Source: an uncultured Lachnospiraceae bacterium
GTDB taxonomy: Bacteria; Bacillota; Clostridia; Lachnospirales; Lachnospiraceae
DNA length: 64,000 nt
Reading direction: 5' to 3'
Assembly (NCBI GenBank): GCA_949948735.1
Contig: CATLGV010000009.1
Location: 61,828 to 125,827, forward strand
The translations under genes were made by a program, and so were the position numbers. The notes beneath the pieces were generated by a model. That model ran no database searches, had not been told where the DNA came from, and worked only from the letters and a program-made list of their open reading frames with translations. Numbering within the stretch: the first letter of the stretch is position 1; every line of letters starts with the position of its first letter. This document shows positions 47,477-56,016 of the stretch, in pieces.

Positions 47477-48463
47477 ATGATAGATCAAAATGCATTAAAA
47501 GATTATTATGAGAATTTTCAAAAGTACCATGCGCCGGACAGCCCATATAAAAATCCGGGGACACAGACCGCACTGCCGTATGGAATGAAAACGGTTCCCA
47601 CACTTGAGGAAGGGAATGCTGTAATCAGAAGACGGCTTGAGGCAGGAAAGCCCTTTATGCTGGGGCGGTTTGGCGAGACAGAGCTTCGGGTTATGATGTA
47701 TGGATTGATGCATCGTTTCCCGATTTATAATCCGTTAAAGCAGCGGAGGATTCTTCAGCAGGGATGCGCAAACTGGTGCGAGGGGGCCGGATTTTTTCCG
47801 CGGCGTGTCAATTTCATTCCGCGGTTTACGGATATTTTTGTGGAGGCCTGTTCGTCGGCGGATGTTTTGGCAGTGTGGTATAATCCGTACGAAGATTATG
47901 TGTCGGACACTTATGCACGGCAGGCGGATATCTGCCGCTTTCAGTCATTGAACAGCTTTTTTGAGCATCCGCTGCCCAATCCCTGGACCGGAGGGTTAAA
48001 AGGAAAAAAAGTGCTGGTTATCAGCCCGTTTGCGGAGACGATTCAGAAGCAGTATCAGGTTCGGGAGAAGCTGTGGGAGAATCCGGATGTGCTGCCGGAA
48101 TTTGAACTAAAGACAATAAAGGCGGTGGAATCACCGCGGATTACCGGCCGTTCCAACGGATTTAAGAACTGGTTTGAGGCTTTGGAATGGCTGTATCAGC
48201 AGACGCTGAAGATAGATTATGACGTGGCGCTTTTAGGCTGCGGCGCTTATGGGTTTCCGTTGGCGGCAAAGATTAAAAAAAGCGGTCATGCTGCGATTCA
48301 ATTGTGCGGCCAGACGCAGATCCTTTTCGGGATTAAGGGCAGACGGTGGGAAGAGGAAAATCCTGACCGAATGGCGCAGTTTGCAAATGAGTACTGGGTA
48401 AGACCGGCGGGGAGCGAGCTGCCCAAAAACAGACGGTATGTGGAGAGTGGATGTTATTGGTGA
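47477..48463 (+). CDS. GT-D-like glycosyltransferase (distant DUF1792 relative)
   Basis: A 328-residue protein with a clear AAGGGGGAAAG site before ATG 47477. FMLGRFGETELRV resembles the YRYGDAE motif of GT-D proteins but with E67-T-E69. DVALLGCGAYGFPLAAKIKK resembles their C-terminal LGPTA strand, and VWYNPYED with GGLKGKKVLVISPF lies between. It is thus a probable third GT-D member, longer than the others, with the Asp-to-Glu change also seen in the fused protein. Function is inferred from family resemblance only. Confidence 0.6.
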   Translation: MIDQNALKDYYENFQKYHAPDSPYKNPGTQTALPYGMKTVPTLEEGNAVIRRRLEAGKPFMLGRFGETELRVMMYGLMHRFPIYNPLKQRRILQQGCANWCEGAGFFPRRVNFIPRFTDIFVEACSSADVLAVWYNPYEDYVSDTYARQADICRFQSLNSFFEHPLPNPWTGGLKGKKVLVISPFAETIQKQYQVREKLWENPDVLPEFELKTIKAVESPRITGRSNGFKNWFEALEWLYQQTLKIDYDVALLGCGAYGFPLAAKIKKSGHAAIQLCGQTQILFGIKGRRWEEENPDRMAQFANEYWVRPAGSELPKNRRYVESGCYW

Positions 48464-48594
48464 CTCGAATACTTGCCGCGGCACCGGATATAATAAAAGC
48501 GGACAAGCAGGATGCGGCATGGAATATTCTTCTGCGCATGCCGCTGCAAATTGTGATGAAAGAAAAGATTGTGGAAGGAAGGGTTTCGTGGTAA
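48451..48594 (+). CDS. Possible small ORF (47 residues), unknown
   Basis: An ATG at 48451, inside the end of the previous gene, opens a 47-residue frame, and a GTG at 48460 forms a GTGA overlap with the previous stop. GGAGAG lies just upstream. It reads MLLVTRILAAAPDI, then a charged stretch with WNILLRMPLQIVMKE. No family recognised. It may be a remnant of a longer gene or chance; the gap to the next gene (48464-48645) holds nothing else clear. Confidence 0.25.
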   Translation: MLLVTRILAAAPDIIKADKQDAAWNILLRMPLQIVMKEKIVEGRVSW

Positions 48595-48645
48595 GATAAC
48601 GAGGGCGTGGATACGAAGTTATAGGTATAGGAGTATAGAAAGTAC

Positions 48646-49599
48646 ATGTCGGAATTCAAATTAACGGTGCCAGTGATTTTTTGTATTTTTAAACGATTAA
48701 ACACAGCGCAAAAGGTTTTTGAGAAGCTCAGAGCAGCAAAGCCGCCCAGGCTGTATCTTGTGTCAGACGGTGCAAGAGATTATGTGGCAGGGGAAAAAGA
48801 GAAGGTTGAAGCAGTAAGAGATTTTGTTGAGAAAAGCATTGATTGGGACTGCGAGGTTATCAGGGATTATGCGCCTGTTAATATGGGCTGCGGGAGGCGA
48901 ATCTCGAGCGGAATCAGCAGGGTCTTTGAAGCGGAGGAGGAAGCGATTATCCTGGAGGACGATTGCGTGCCGGATGATACGTTTTTCAGATATTGTCAGG
49001 AAATGTTAGAATATTACAGGGATGATAACAGGATCCTGATGATAGGAGGGACTAATCCGATTGCGCAGATGTATTCGACAGAGCACGACTACCTGTTTTC
49101 ACACGTTCCGTTTATGTGGGGATGGGCGACCTGGAGGCGCGCGTGGAGGCTTTATGATTATAATATCGCTTCGTGGTCCTCAAACAGGAAAAATCCTTTG
49201 ATTCGGCAGGCAATACCGGTCAGGAAGGCGTATTGGTTCTATAGCGCTGAATTTGATTCGGTGTATATGGGCAAGCGTAATGATATTTGGGATTATCAAT
49301 TTATGTATATCGGAATTATCAACGGGATGCTTGGGATTTTGCCGGCAAAAAGTCTTGTGCAAAATGTCGGATTTATAGAAGAAGCCACACATACGGAGGA
49401 GGTACCGGATTGGATGAACAGGGAGGTTTCTTCCATGGATTTTCCGATAAAATACCGTCAGGATGTAGCGTGTGACAGCGCATTTGACAGGCAGTATATG
49501 GCGTTAGTGTCAAAGCACGGGGCGGTTGCAAAGCTGAAAAGCATACTGGGGCTGGATATCAATACGCCTCTTATGGATTTGATAAAAAGAAAAAGGTAG
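48646..49599 (+). CDS. Nucleotide-diphospho-sugar transferase (GT-A, HlpA-like)
   Basis: A 317-residue enzyme. VPVIFCIFKRLNTAQKVFE and LYLVSDGARD start the fold, and AIILEDDCVPDDTFFRY holds the EDD metal motif of a subgroup often named hemolytic protein HlpA-like. FMWGWATWRRAW is a second hallmark of the subgroup. It is probably a cytosolic glycosyltransferase. ATAGGAG lies about a dozen bases before ATG 48646. Donor and acceptor unknown. Confidence 0.78.
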   Translation: MSEFKLTVPVIFCIFKRLNTAQKVFEKLRAAKPPRLYLVSDGARDYVAGEKEKVEAVRDFVEKSIDWDCEVIRDYAPVNMGCGRRISSGISRVFEAEEEAIILEDDCVPDDTFFRYCQEMLEYYRDDNRILMIGGTNPIAQMYSTEHDYLFSHVPFMWGWATWRRAWRLYDYNIASWSSNRKNPLIRQAIPVRKAYWFYSAEFDSVYMGKRNDIWDYQFMYIGIINGMLGILPAKSLVQNVGFIEEATHTEEVPDWMNREVSSMDFPIKYRQDVACDSAFDRQYMALVSKHGAVAKLKSILGLDINTPLMDLIKRKR

Positions 49600-49612
49600 A
49601 AAAAGAACATTT

Positions 49613-50728
49613 ATGAAAACGAAATTAATATGCTTATATTTGCCGCAATTCCATGAGACGGAGGATAATAACAGATGGTGGGGAAAGGGCTATACGGATT
49701 GGACGGCTGCGAGGAATGCAAAAAAGTACTTTAAAGCACAAGACCAGCCCAGAGTCCCGCTGGATCACAGGTACTATGATTTGGGAGACGAGGATGCCGC
49801 CGCATTAAAATGGCAGGCAGATACGGCGCGGAAATACGGAATTTATGGTTTTTGCATCTATCATTACTGGTTTGGCGGGAAGCGGGAGCTGGAGAAGCCC
49901 GTAGAGATATTGAGAAAGCATACGGAGATAGATATTCATTATTGCCTGTGCTGGGACAGCGCAACATGGAGACGTACCTGGTATGCAGATAAGTTTGAGC
50001 AGGAGATTTTAATAGAGCAGCAATACGGGGATAAGGAGATGTGGCGGCGCCATTTCGAAGATTTACTGCCGGATTTTAAAGACCCAAGATATATAAAGAT
50101 CGACAATAAACCGGTGTTTCATATATATAAAGCGTACCCGATAGAGTGCCTGGAAGAGATGAGAGCGTATTGGGACGAGCTGGCAAGGGAGAATGGCTTT
50201 GACGGAATCTATCTGATTTCAGGAGACTGGGAGCATCGGGAGAGTGAGAAGCTGGTGCGGTCGGTAGACGCATTCTACAATTTTGAGCCAAACCATGCCT
50301 TTTACGAAGGAAGAAGATCCCTGTATGTCATGCTTGCCGTGGCCAAGGCAGGGCTTCTAAAGAGAATCAATAAGTGGTTCAATAAAACGTATCTGCCGGA
50401 TCTGAGGAGTGCGAGGGGGATTTACAGCCTGATTGGACGGTATGACAGGACGCCTTCTAAGAAAACATATCTGGGGCTGTTTCCGGATTATGACGATACG
50501 CCCCGCAGACAGCTGAAGGGAGCTGTATATGTCCATAACAGGGTCGAATATTTTGAACAGTGCTTAAGGACGCAATTAGAAAAGTCTGAGGCATTAGGAA
50601 ATGAGTTTATTTATATTAACGCATGGAACGAGTGGGGGGAGTCGGCTTATCTTGAGCCCGATGAAAAAAAGGGATACCTGTACCTGGAAACTGTCAAAAA
50701 GGTGATGGAGGAGCGTAAGGCGTTATAA
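49613..50728 (+). CDS. WbsX-family glycosyltransferase (GH99-like domain)
   Basis: A 371-residue protein. ICLYLPQFHETEDNNRWWG is the WbsX signature; YTDWTAARNA, YGIYGFCIYHYWFGGKR and NAWNEWGES follow in order. The family shares a fold with GH99 endomannosidases but lies in O-antigen and capsule loci, where it is presumed to act as a glycosyltransferase. Length is normal for the single-domain form. It is flanked by a GT-A gene and a GT8-like gene. Confidence 0.85.
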   Translation: MKTKLICLYLPQFHETEDNNRWWGKGYTDWTAARNAKKYFKAQDQPRVPLDHRYYDLGDEDAAALKWQADTARKYGIYGFCIYHYWFGGKRELEKPVEILRKHTEIDIHYCLCWDSATWRRTWYADKFEQEILIEQQYGDKEMWRRHFEDLLPDFKDPRYIKIDNKPVFHIYKAYPIECLEEMRAYWDELARENGFDGIYLISGDWEHRESEKLVRSVDAFYNFEPNHAFYEGRRSLYVMLAVAKAGLLKRINKWFNKTYLPDLRSARGIYSLIGRYDRTPSKKTYLGLFPDYDDTPRRQLKGAVYVHNRVEYFEQCLRTQLEKSEALGNEFIYINAWNEWGESAYLEPDEKKGYLYLETVKKVMEERKAL

Positions 50729-50738
50729 GGAGGAACGA

Positions 50739-51524
50739 ATGAGCACAGCGATTGTGACCGGCGGAACCAAAAAGGATGTAGATGCAATGGCGGTTCTGGC
50801 ATTGAATTTGCGGGAGGTATCCCCTGAGCTTGCCGATGAACTGGTCATTTTTCACGACGGAATATCCGCGGAAAAGCAGGAGCTGATTTGCCGGATTATG
50901 CCGACAAGATTTATAAAATACAGGTGTCCGATCAGCCGGCTTCGCTTAATAAGCAATAAAACGATACGATACTTTTCCCCTATGATATTCTGCAAATATG
51001 AATGCCTACGGCTTCTGGACGAATACGACACGGTAATCTGGACGGACTATGATGTTGTGATTCGGGAAAATATTGATGAATTGAAAAGCCTTTCGGCAGA
51101 TATGTGCTGTATGGTAAATGAGGACAAGCCGTTGAGAAGTATGTTTTATCCGTCGATAGAAAAAGAGGATATGAGCGGTTATAATCTGGATGGAGAAAGC
51201 GTCACGACGCCGCTGTTTGTTCTCCGTAAAAGCATGCAGTCATATAACAGGCTGTATCAGTGGTGTTATGATAAGACGAAACAGTATTTAAAGCATTTAT
51301 ATTTGCCGGAGCAGTGCATTATAACAATGATGACGCAGTGCTTTGAAACGAAATATATGAAGCTGCCAATACCGGTTTATTGCATGCATCCCCGGCAGGC
51401 AGGGCCGGAAACAAAAATATTGCACGCATATGGACAGCCTAAATTTTGGAATGGGCTGCATAATGAGATTTGGGAGCAGTATTTTGAAGAATGGAAGAAA
51501 ATGCAGGCGCGCAATATAAAATAG
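50739..51524 (+). CDS. GT8-like glycosyltransferase
   Basis: A 261-residue protein after AAGGAGGAA. TAIVTGGTKKDVDAMAVLA starts a Rossmann-like strand, YDTVIWTDYDVVIRENI has the D-x-D of GT8-type enzymes, and PEQCIITMMTQ with LHAYGQPKFW resembles the C-terminal His-x-x-Gly-x-x-KPW motif of that family. A retaining hexosyl transfer is likely. Family assignment is by motif only and a relative such as DUF4422 cannot be ruled out. Confidence 0.65.
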   Translation: MSTAIVTGGTKKDVDAMAVLALNLREVSPELADELVIFHDGISAEKQELICRIMPTRFIKYRCPISRLRLISNKTIRYFSPMIFCKYECLRLLDEYDTVIWTDYDVVIRENIDELKSLSADMCCMVNEDKPLRSMFYPSIEKEDMSGYNLDGESVTTPLFVLRKSMQSYNRLYQWCYDKTKQYLKHLYLPEQCIITMMTQCFETKYMKLPIPVYCMHPRQAGPETKILHAYGQPKFWNGLHNEIWEQYFEEWKKMQARNIK

Positions 51525-51547
51525 GTATATAGGAGTTAATACGGAAT

Positions 51548-52582
51548 ATGATAAAAATATTAAAAAAGGCCTTCAATTATTGTCTGGATGAAGAGCGAAA
51601 GGAACAAATAAGGAATAGATTTAAACCCTTTTTTGTATTTCAGGACAAGGCATTGTATAAAAAAACGTACAAAAAGATGTTTCGTTATATATTAAAGCAG
51701 TCAATTGATAAAGCGAAGGAATACGCTTACAGAGAGGATAAATTTTTAGAACAGGTCAGAAGGGAGTACCTCAAATACTTGATTCTAAATGATGCGGATA
51801 CCCAAAACAATATTGATTATAGAGAATCTTTGGCATATATCAAAAAGAACGGCGTTTCTACTTTTTGCAGCGAATTGATTAATTATAAAATATATGATGA
51901 GCAGGATGTACATTATGATTCGGAAAAGCAATTGTACTGGGTTTATTATCGGGAAAAAAGACTGTATCTCAAACGAAGCATAAATACCGTGAGGGCGGTG
52001 CTTGAGGTTATGAATATGCTGGCGGCGGAACAGGAGGAGTCGTCACCGCACTGCTATATGAATGAGTCCTTTCAGGTTTCTGAGGGAGATATTGTTTTCG
52101 ATGTTGGATGCGCAGAGGGCAATTTTTCATTAAGTATTGTGGATTCTGCTCAAAAAGTATATATGTTTGAAGCTGACGAGGAGTGGATAGAAGCGCTGCG
52201 GTATACGTTTGAAGCGTATAGGGATAAGATCTGTATTATACCGAAATATGTTTCAAACGAAAACACGCCGGAATGTATTACCATAGATGCGTTTTGTGAG
52301 GAAAACGGTATTGAGCGAATTGATTTTATGAAGATGGATGTGGAGGGCGCCGAACCGGATGTGCTACAAGGCGCGGAAAAGCTGATCAAGGACGGAAAAA
52401 TAAAAAAGATTGCCGCCTGTACCTATCACAATGCAGACGATGAGCAAAAAATCCGACAGCTCCTGAATAATTATGATTGTCAGGTGACGCCGGGGTTCAT
52501 GCAGGTCGCGGACAGAAATGAGCTCTGGGATATAAAGAAGCCGTACTTTCTGCCTGCGCTTTTAAGATGCAGATATCGATGA
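51548..52582 (+). CDS. FkbM-family methyltransferase (intact copy)
   Basis: A 344-residue protein with an N-terminal helical region of about 170 residues and a C-terminal SAM-binding domain. GDIVFDVGCAEGNFSLSI is motif I, KVYMFEADEEWIEAL the ribose-binding acidic strand, and IDFMKMDVEGAEPDVLQGA the FkbM signature. It would O-methylate a sugar. It is the last gene before a terminator, and contrasts with the frameshifted FkbM gene at 57378, which has the same FLKMDIEGAEYD signature. Confidence 0.87.
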   Translation: MIKILKKAFNYCLDEERKEQIRNRFKPFFVFQDKALYKKTYKKMFRYILKQSIDKAKEYAYREDKFLEQVRREYLKYLILNDADTQNNIDYRESLAYIKKNGVSTFCSELINYKIYDEQDVHYDSEKQLYWVYYREKRLYLKRSINTVRAVLEVMNMLAAEQEESSPHCYMNESFQVSEGDIVFDVGCAEGNFSLSIVDSAQKVYMFEADEEWIEALRYTFEAYRDKICIIPKYVSNENTPECITIDAFCEENGIERIDFMKMDVEGAEPDVLQGAEKLIKDGKIKKIAACTYHNADDEQKIRQLLNNYDCQVTPGFMQVADRNELWDIKKPYFLPALLRCRYR

Positions 52583-52603
52583 CGGATATGGGACAGCACA
52601 ACT

Positions 52604-52638
52604 GGGCAGCCTACACATTTTTGTGGACTGCCCGTTTT
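52604..52638 (+). terminator. Rho-independent terminator
   Basis: GGGCAG (52604-52609) pairs with CTGCCC (52628-52633), with CAC/GTG inner pairs, followed by GTTTTATTAT. It ends the long plus-strand run. The minus-strand acyltransferase stop lies in the same hairpin, but no T-run follows in that direction. Confidence 0.7.
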
Positions 52639-53678
52639 ATTATGGCGCTTCCGGTATGAATCAGAGTATCAAGTAATAATGAACAAATAAATACGGCGGC
52701 CAAATAGATGACGGATGTAAGCTTCCAGTCGGCGGCACGCAGCCAGTTATAGTGATCAAACAGTACCGCGATTAAATGATGAATAAGGAACATGGTATAG
52801 GATATTCTTCCGAGCCGTCCCAATAAAGGCAGCCTTAAAAGATTGCTGATAACGGTGTCCTGCAGTAAATAATACAGGATTATGACGAAAACAGGCAGAA
52901 GCAGAAAATCACTTTTATTGAACCCGCTGTTCCATAACAGGGCATAAAGAGTAATGCCGGTAAGCCCTGTAAACAGCACAATACTTATCCAGCCCTGCTT
53001 TACGTGTTTTTTGACGGGCTTGTGCATGATATTTCCAAGCGCGCATCCCAGGCATAAGCCGGCAGCGCCCCGAAGGAAGCCTACGGTCAGAATGATGCCG
53101 TGCTGTGTATATAAATTCAAGTGTCCGTATTTAAAAAACAGCGCGGCATAAATTGCGATTGCAAGAATCGGCGCGATTCTTTTGACAAACACCTGGTTAT
53201 ACCGAATACTCAAAAAATATACCAGCGCCGATACGGCCAGTAAAACAGAGCAGTACCACCCCTGCGGCATAATACTCAGCTGTGTGTGAACATAGATTCC
53301 GTCCAGCATAAGTATTTTTGAGATAAATGCGCCAGCCCGGGCTGTTCCCATGTCAGACCGAAGAATGAAAATATATACGAATATCGAAATCAGCAGCGTT
53401 AATATATATTGCGGAAAAAGTCGTTTGTATCTGCTTACTGTATAGTCGACAGTATTGTGAAGGGCCTGCAGGGTATTGCCTGCAAGATGCCTCCGGCTAT
53501 GCGCATACAAAAAAAATCCGCTTAAAATGAAGAAGAAATCGACTGCCAGATAGCCGCCGCCGTAAGGCAGCACGGTCGGTGCGTATAGTCTGAAATGGTG
53601 CAGGCAGATGGCGGCTGTCATAATAAACCGGTATAATTCTATGCCTTGCTTTTTGGATTGTTTTTTGGGCTCAAGCAT
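52611..53678 (-). CDS. Acyltransferase 3 family O-acyltransferase (only minus-strand gene)
   Basis: A 355-residue protein with about ten helices. AGAGGA nine bases before the ATG (at 53678 on the plus strand) supports the start. GIELYRFIMTAAICLHHFR has the conserved histidines, YLAVDFFFILSGFFLYAH the FF-x-LSGF motif and RYKRLFPQYILTLL the arginine segment. It probably acylates a surface sugar. It converges with the FkbM gene and diverges from the GT4 gene at 53993, so it has its own promoter in the 53.7-54.0 kb gap and splits the locus into two plus-strand operons. Confidence 0.88.
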   Translation of the reverse strand: MLEPKKQSKKQGIELYRFIMTAAICLHHFRLYAPTVLPYGGGYLAVDFFFILSGFFLYAHSRRHLAGNTLQALHNTVDYTVSRYKRLFPQYILTLLISIFVYIFILRSDMGTARAGAFISKILMLDGIYVHTQLSIMPQGWYCSVLLAVSALVYFLSIRYNQVFVKRIAPILAIAIYAALFFKYGHLNLYTQHGIILTVGFLRGAAGLCLGCALGNIMHKPVKKHVKQGWISIVLFTGLTGITLYALLWNSGFNKSDFLLLPVFVIILYYLLQDTVISNLLRLPLLGRLGRISYTMFLIHHLIAVLFDHYNWLRAADWKLTSVIYLAAVFICSLLLDTLIHTGSAIIKRAVHKNV

Positions 53679-53865
53679 TTTGTTTGTCCTCTGTTGTTTG
53701 AATTGAAGATGTTTTAAACAGTGCCATTATTGATAATATACCATAATCAGGTTAATATTCATAGCATTTTTAAGAAAGGGAATTATGGGTATTAAAGGAT
53801 AAATCTTAATTATGTATGATTTATATATATACAGGGAATAGTATGAACAATATAGCTTACATGAA

Positions 53866-53897
53866 TTTAGCATTTTCTAAGAAAGTGCTAAATTTTT
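53866..53897 (+). promoter_or_regulatory. Hairpin with T-run upstream of the second operon promoter
   Basis: TTTAGCATTTTC (53866-53877) pairs with GAAAGTGCTAAA (53881-53892), one U-G pair included, over a three-base loop, and is followed by TTTTT. It ends just before the -35 box at 53900. It could stop transcripts coming from upstream, or serve as an operator dyad. Confidence 0.5.
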
Positions 53898-53899
53898 GT

Positions 53900-53928
53900 T
53901 TGGGATATTTTGTATACTATGCTATAAT
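53900..53928 (+). promoter_or_regulatory. Extended -10 promoter of the rfb operon
   Basis: TTGGGA (53900-53905), a 17-base spacer and a perfect TATAAT (53923-53928) with TGC directly before it as an extended -10. It lies about 65 bases before the GT4 start and should drive the genes up to 63.4 kb. Confidence 0.65.
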
Positions 53929-53992
53929 AAATACGAATTGGAAAAAGCTTCCATTGATAAAAGCTTACGGAAATCCGGAATGGATGTGGATG

Positions 53993-55216
53993 ATGAAGGT
54001 ATTGCATGTGACGACAATTGACGTGGGCGGCGCTTATAAGGCCGCGCTGCGGCTGCATGAGGGGCTGCTGCGGCTTGGCGTGCAGTCCGGGATTTTGCTG
54101 CGGACGAAGCGAAACAGGGAGAATGCCGGGGACGAGGTCTTTTCGAATAAGCTTTCCGCGGCTATATCCAAGGCAAAAAACGTATGGAACATGATTTGGG
54201 CGGACGGCGGGATTACAAGGGACGTGCTGGGAACCGATATTTCGAAGAATGCGCAGGTGCGGGAGGCGGATGTGCTTGTCCTGCACTGGATCAATTCCTT
54301 TCTGACGGTTCGCGAATTAAAGCAGCTTGCGGCGCTGCAAAAGCCAATACTGTGGTTTCTGCATGATATGTGGCCTTTTACGGGCGGATGCCATTATGAC
54401 GCATACTGCGGCCGCTATGAAAGTGGGTGCGGCAATTGCCCGCTTGTTTCCAGACGCGGTGATAATGATATATCGCGGCGCAATTTCGCTGATAAAGCGG
54501 CGTTGCTGCAGTGTATGGATGCGGTGATAGCCGGTCCGAGCAGCTGGATTGTGGACTGTGCAAAAAGCAGCGGCATTCTGGCGGGGAAAAAGGTAGTTTA
54601 TCTGCCTAATATGCTGGATGTGGAAGTGTTTCACCCGATAGAGGACAAGACAGGGCTGCGGCGCAGATATGGGATAAACGGCGCGAAAAAGGTCATTCTG
54701 TTTGGTGCGGCGGACGCGGGAACGGAGAATAAGACAAAGGGCTTCTCGTTTTTGCGCGAGGCCCTGGCCAAGCTGCCGCGAGATAAATATCAATTAGCGG
54801 TATTTGGCAATGCGGGCGGCAATCTGAAGCTGCCGGAGGGCTTTGACGTGACTTTGCTGGGATTTATAGCGGAGGAACAAAAGCTGGTTGAGATCTATAA
54901 TCTGGCTGATGTTTTGGTGAATCCGTCAAGACAGGAGGCTTTTGGGTATACGGCCTGCGAGGCAATGGCCTGCGGGACGCCGGTAACCGCGTTTCCGGTA
55001 GGCGGGCTCAGAGAGCAGATAGCGCATTTGGAGAGCGGGTATCTTGCGGCGTTTCAAAACGCGGAGGACATTGCGAAGGGAATTGTATATTGCGCAGAGA
55101 ACAGGGAGCGCCTGGGAATGCGGGCGAGGAAGGACGCAATGCGGTATTCTTACGAGAATGCGGCGCCGGCGTATTTAAAAATAATGGAAGCGGAGTTGAA
55201 CAACGCCGCACGATAG
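53993..55216 (+). CDS. Glycosyltransferase family 4 (WcaC-like)
   Basis: A 407-residue enzyme. The frame is open to 53816, but homology begins at MKVLHVTTIDVGGAYKAALR; ATG 53993 (or 53990, one codon earlier) is chosen despite a weak ribosome site. WFLHDMWPFTGGCHYDAYC and CGNCPLVSRRG are typical of the WcaC group, and PSRQEAFGYTACEAMACGTP is the EX7E donor motif. It is the first gene of the operon with rfbF, rfbH and rfbG, so it may transfer the CDP-derived dideoxy sugar or the residue next to it. Confidence 0.87.
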   Translation: MKVLHVTTIDVGGAYKAALRLHEGLLRLGVQSGILLRTKRNRENAGDEVFSNKLSAAISKAKNVWNMIWADGGITRDVLGTDISKNAQVREADVLVLHWINSFLTVRELKQLAALQKPILWFLHDMWPFTGGCHYDAYCGRYESGCGNCPLVSRRGDNDISRRNFADKAALLQCMDAVIAGPSSWIVDCAKSSGILAGKKVVYLPNMLDVEVFHPIEDKTGLRRRYGINGAKKVILFGAADAGTENKTKGFSFLREALAKLPRDKYQLAVFGNAGGNLKLPEGFDVTLLGFIAEEQKLVEIYNLADVLVNPSRQEAFGYTACEAMACGTPVTAFPVGGLREQIAHLESGYLAAFQNAEDIAKGIVYCAENRERLGMRARKDAMRYSYENAAPAYLKIMEAELNNAAR

Positions 55217-55226
55217 GAGAGGACAT

Positions 55227-56006
55227 ATGAAGGTAGTAATCTTAGCAGGCGGACTTGGAACACGTATCAGTGAGGAGAGCCATTTAAAGCCCAAGCCAAT
55301 GATTGAAATCGGTCAGAAGCCGATTTTGTGGCATATTATGAAGGAATATTCTTATTATGGCTTTAACGAGTTTGTGATTTGCTGCGGCTATAAGCAGCAG
55401 GTGGTCAAGGAGTGGTTTGCCAACTACTATCTGCATAACAGCGACGTAACCTTTGATTTCACAAAGCAGAACGCGATGGAGGTGCACAACAATGTGGCCG
55501 AGCCGTGGAAGGTTACGCTGGTGGATACCGGGCTCAATACCATGACGGGCGGGCGCATTAAGCGGATTCAGCCGTATGTGGAGAACAACACCTTCATGCT
55601 GACCTACGGAGACGCGGTTGCGGATGTCAATATCAGGGAGCTGCTCGAATTTCATAAAGGGCACGGGAAGATCGCGACGATGACGGCGGTGACGATAGGG
55701 CAGCAGTTTGGCGTGCTTGAGATTGAGCAGGACGGCAGAATCAGTCAGTTCCGCGAGAAGAACAATTCCGACGGCGGTGTGATCAACGCCGGGTATATGG
55801 TGATGGAGCCGGCCATTTTTGACTATATCGAGGGGGACAGGACGGTCTTTGAGAAGGCGCCGATAGAGCATGTGGCGTCGGACGGGCAGCTGATGGCGTA
55901 TCAGCATAAAGGCTTCTGGAAGTGCATGGATACACAGCGGGACAAGATGAAGCTGGAGGAAATGATAGCATCAGGCAACGCGCCCTGGATGCAGTGGAAA
56001 AGATAG
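55227..56006 (+). CDS. rfbF: Glucose-1-phosphate cytidylyltransferase
   Basis: A 259-residue enzyme of normal length; ATAGGAGAGG before ATG 55227. MKVVILAGGLGTRISEESH is the nucleotidyltransferase signature, PKPMIEIGQKPILWHIMK the sugar-phosphate contact, and YGDAVADVNI the metal aspartate region. The long match to RfbF/DdhA is clear. It makes CDP-glucose from CTP and glucose-1-phosphate, the first step to CDP-3,6-dideoxyhexoses. rfbH follows after ten bases. Confidence 0.95.
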   Translation: MKVVILAGGLGTRISEESHLKPKPMIEIGQKPILWHIMKEYSYYGFNEFVICCGYKQQVVKEWFANYYLHNSDVTFDFTKQNAMEVHNNVAEPWKVTLVDTGLNTMTGGRIKRIQPYVENNTFMLTYGDAVADVNIRELLEFHKGHGKIATMTAVTIGQQFGVLEIEQDGRISQFREKNNSDGGVINAGYMVMEPAIFDYIEGDRTVFEKAPIEHVASDGQLMAYQHKGFWKCMDTQRDKMKLEEMIASGNAPWMQWKR

Positions 56007-56016
56007 GAGAAGAGAT

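Larger units (their letters stand above)
53679..53992. other. Divergent intergenic region between the acyltransferase and the second operon
   Basis: A 314-base, very AT-rich gap, unlike the tightly packed rest of the locus. It holds a terminator-like hairpin (53866-53897) and an extended -10 promoter (53900-53928) for the rightward operon. No convincing minus-strand promoter was found, though AT-rich candidates exist. A frame open from 53816 runs through it but has no ribosome site and no family match until 53990, so it is read as leader. Confidence 0.6.

Noticed and set aside
48489..48494. Isolated TATAAT in the gap before 48646
   Set aside because: No acceptable -35 box at 16-18 bases and no extended -10 element.
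53730..53758. TTGATA with 17-base spacing to TAATAT
   Set aside because: The -10 box is poor and the region is very AT-rich, so such matches are expected by chance; the promoter at 53900 is far better.
53816..53989. N-terminal extension of the GT4 gene
   Set aside because: The 50-odd extra residues are unlike any GT4 start, there is no ribosome site, and the best promoter lies inside the stretch.
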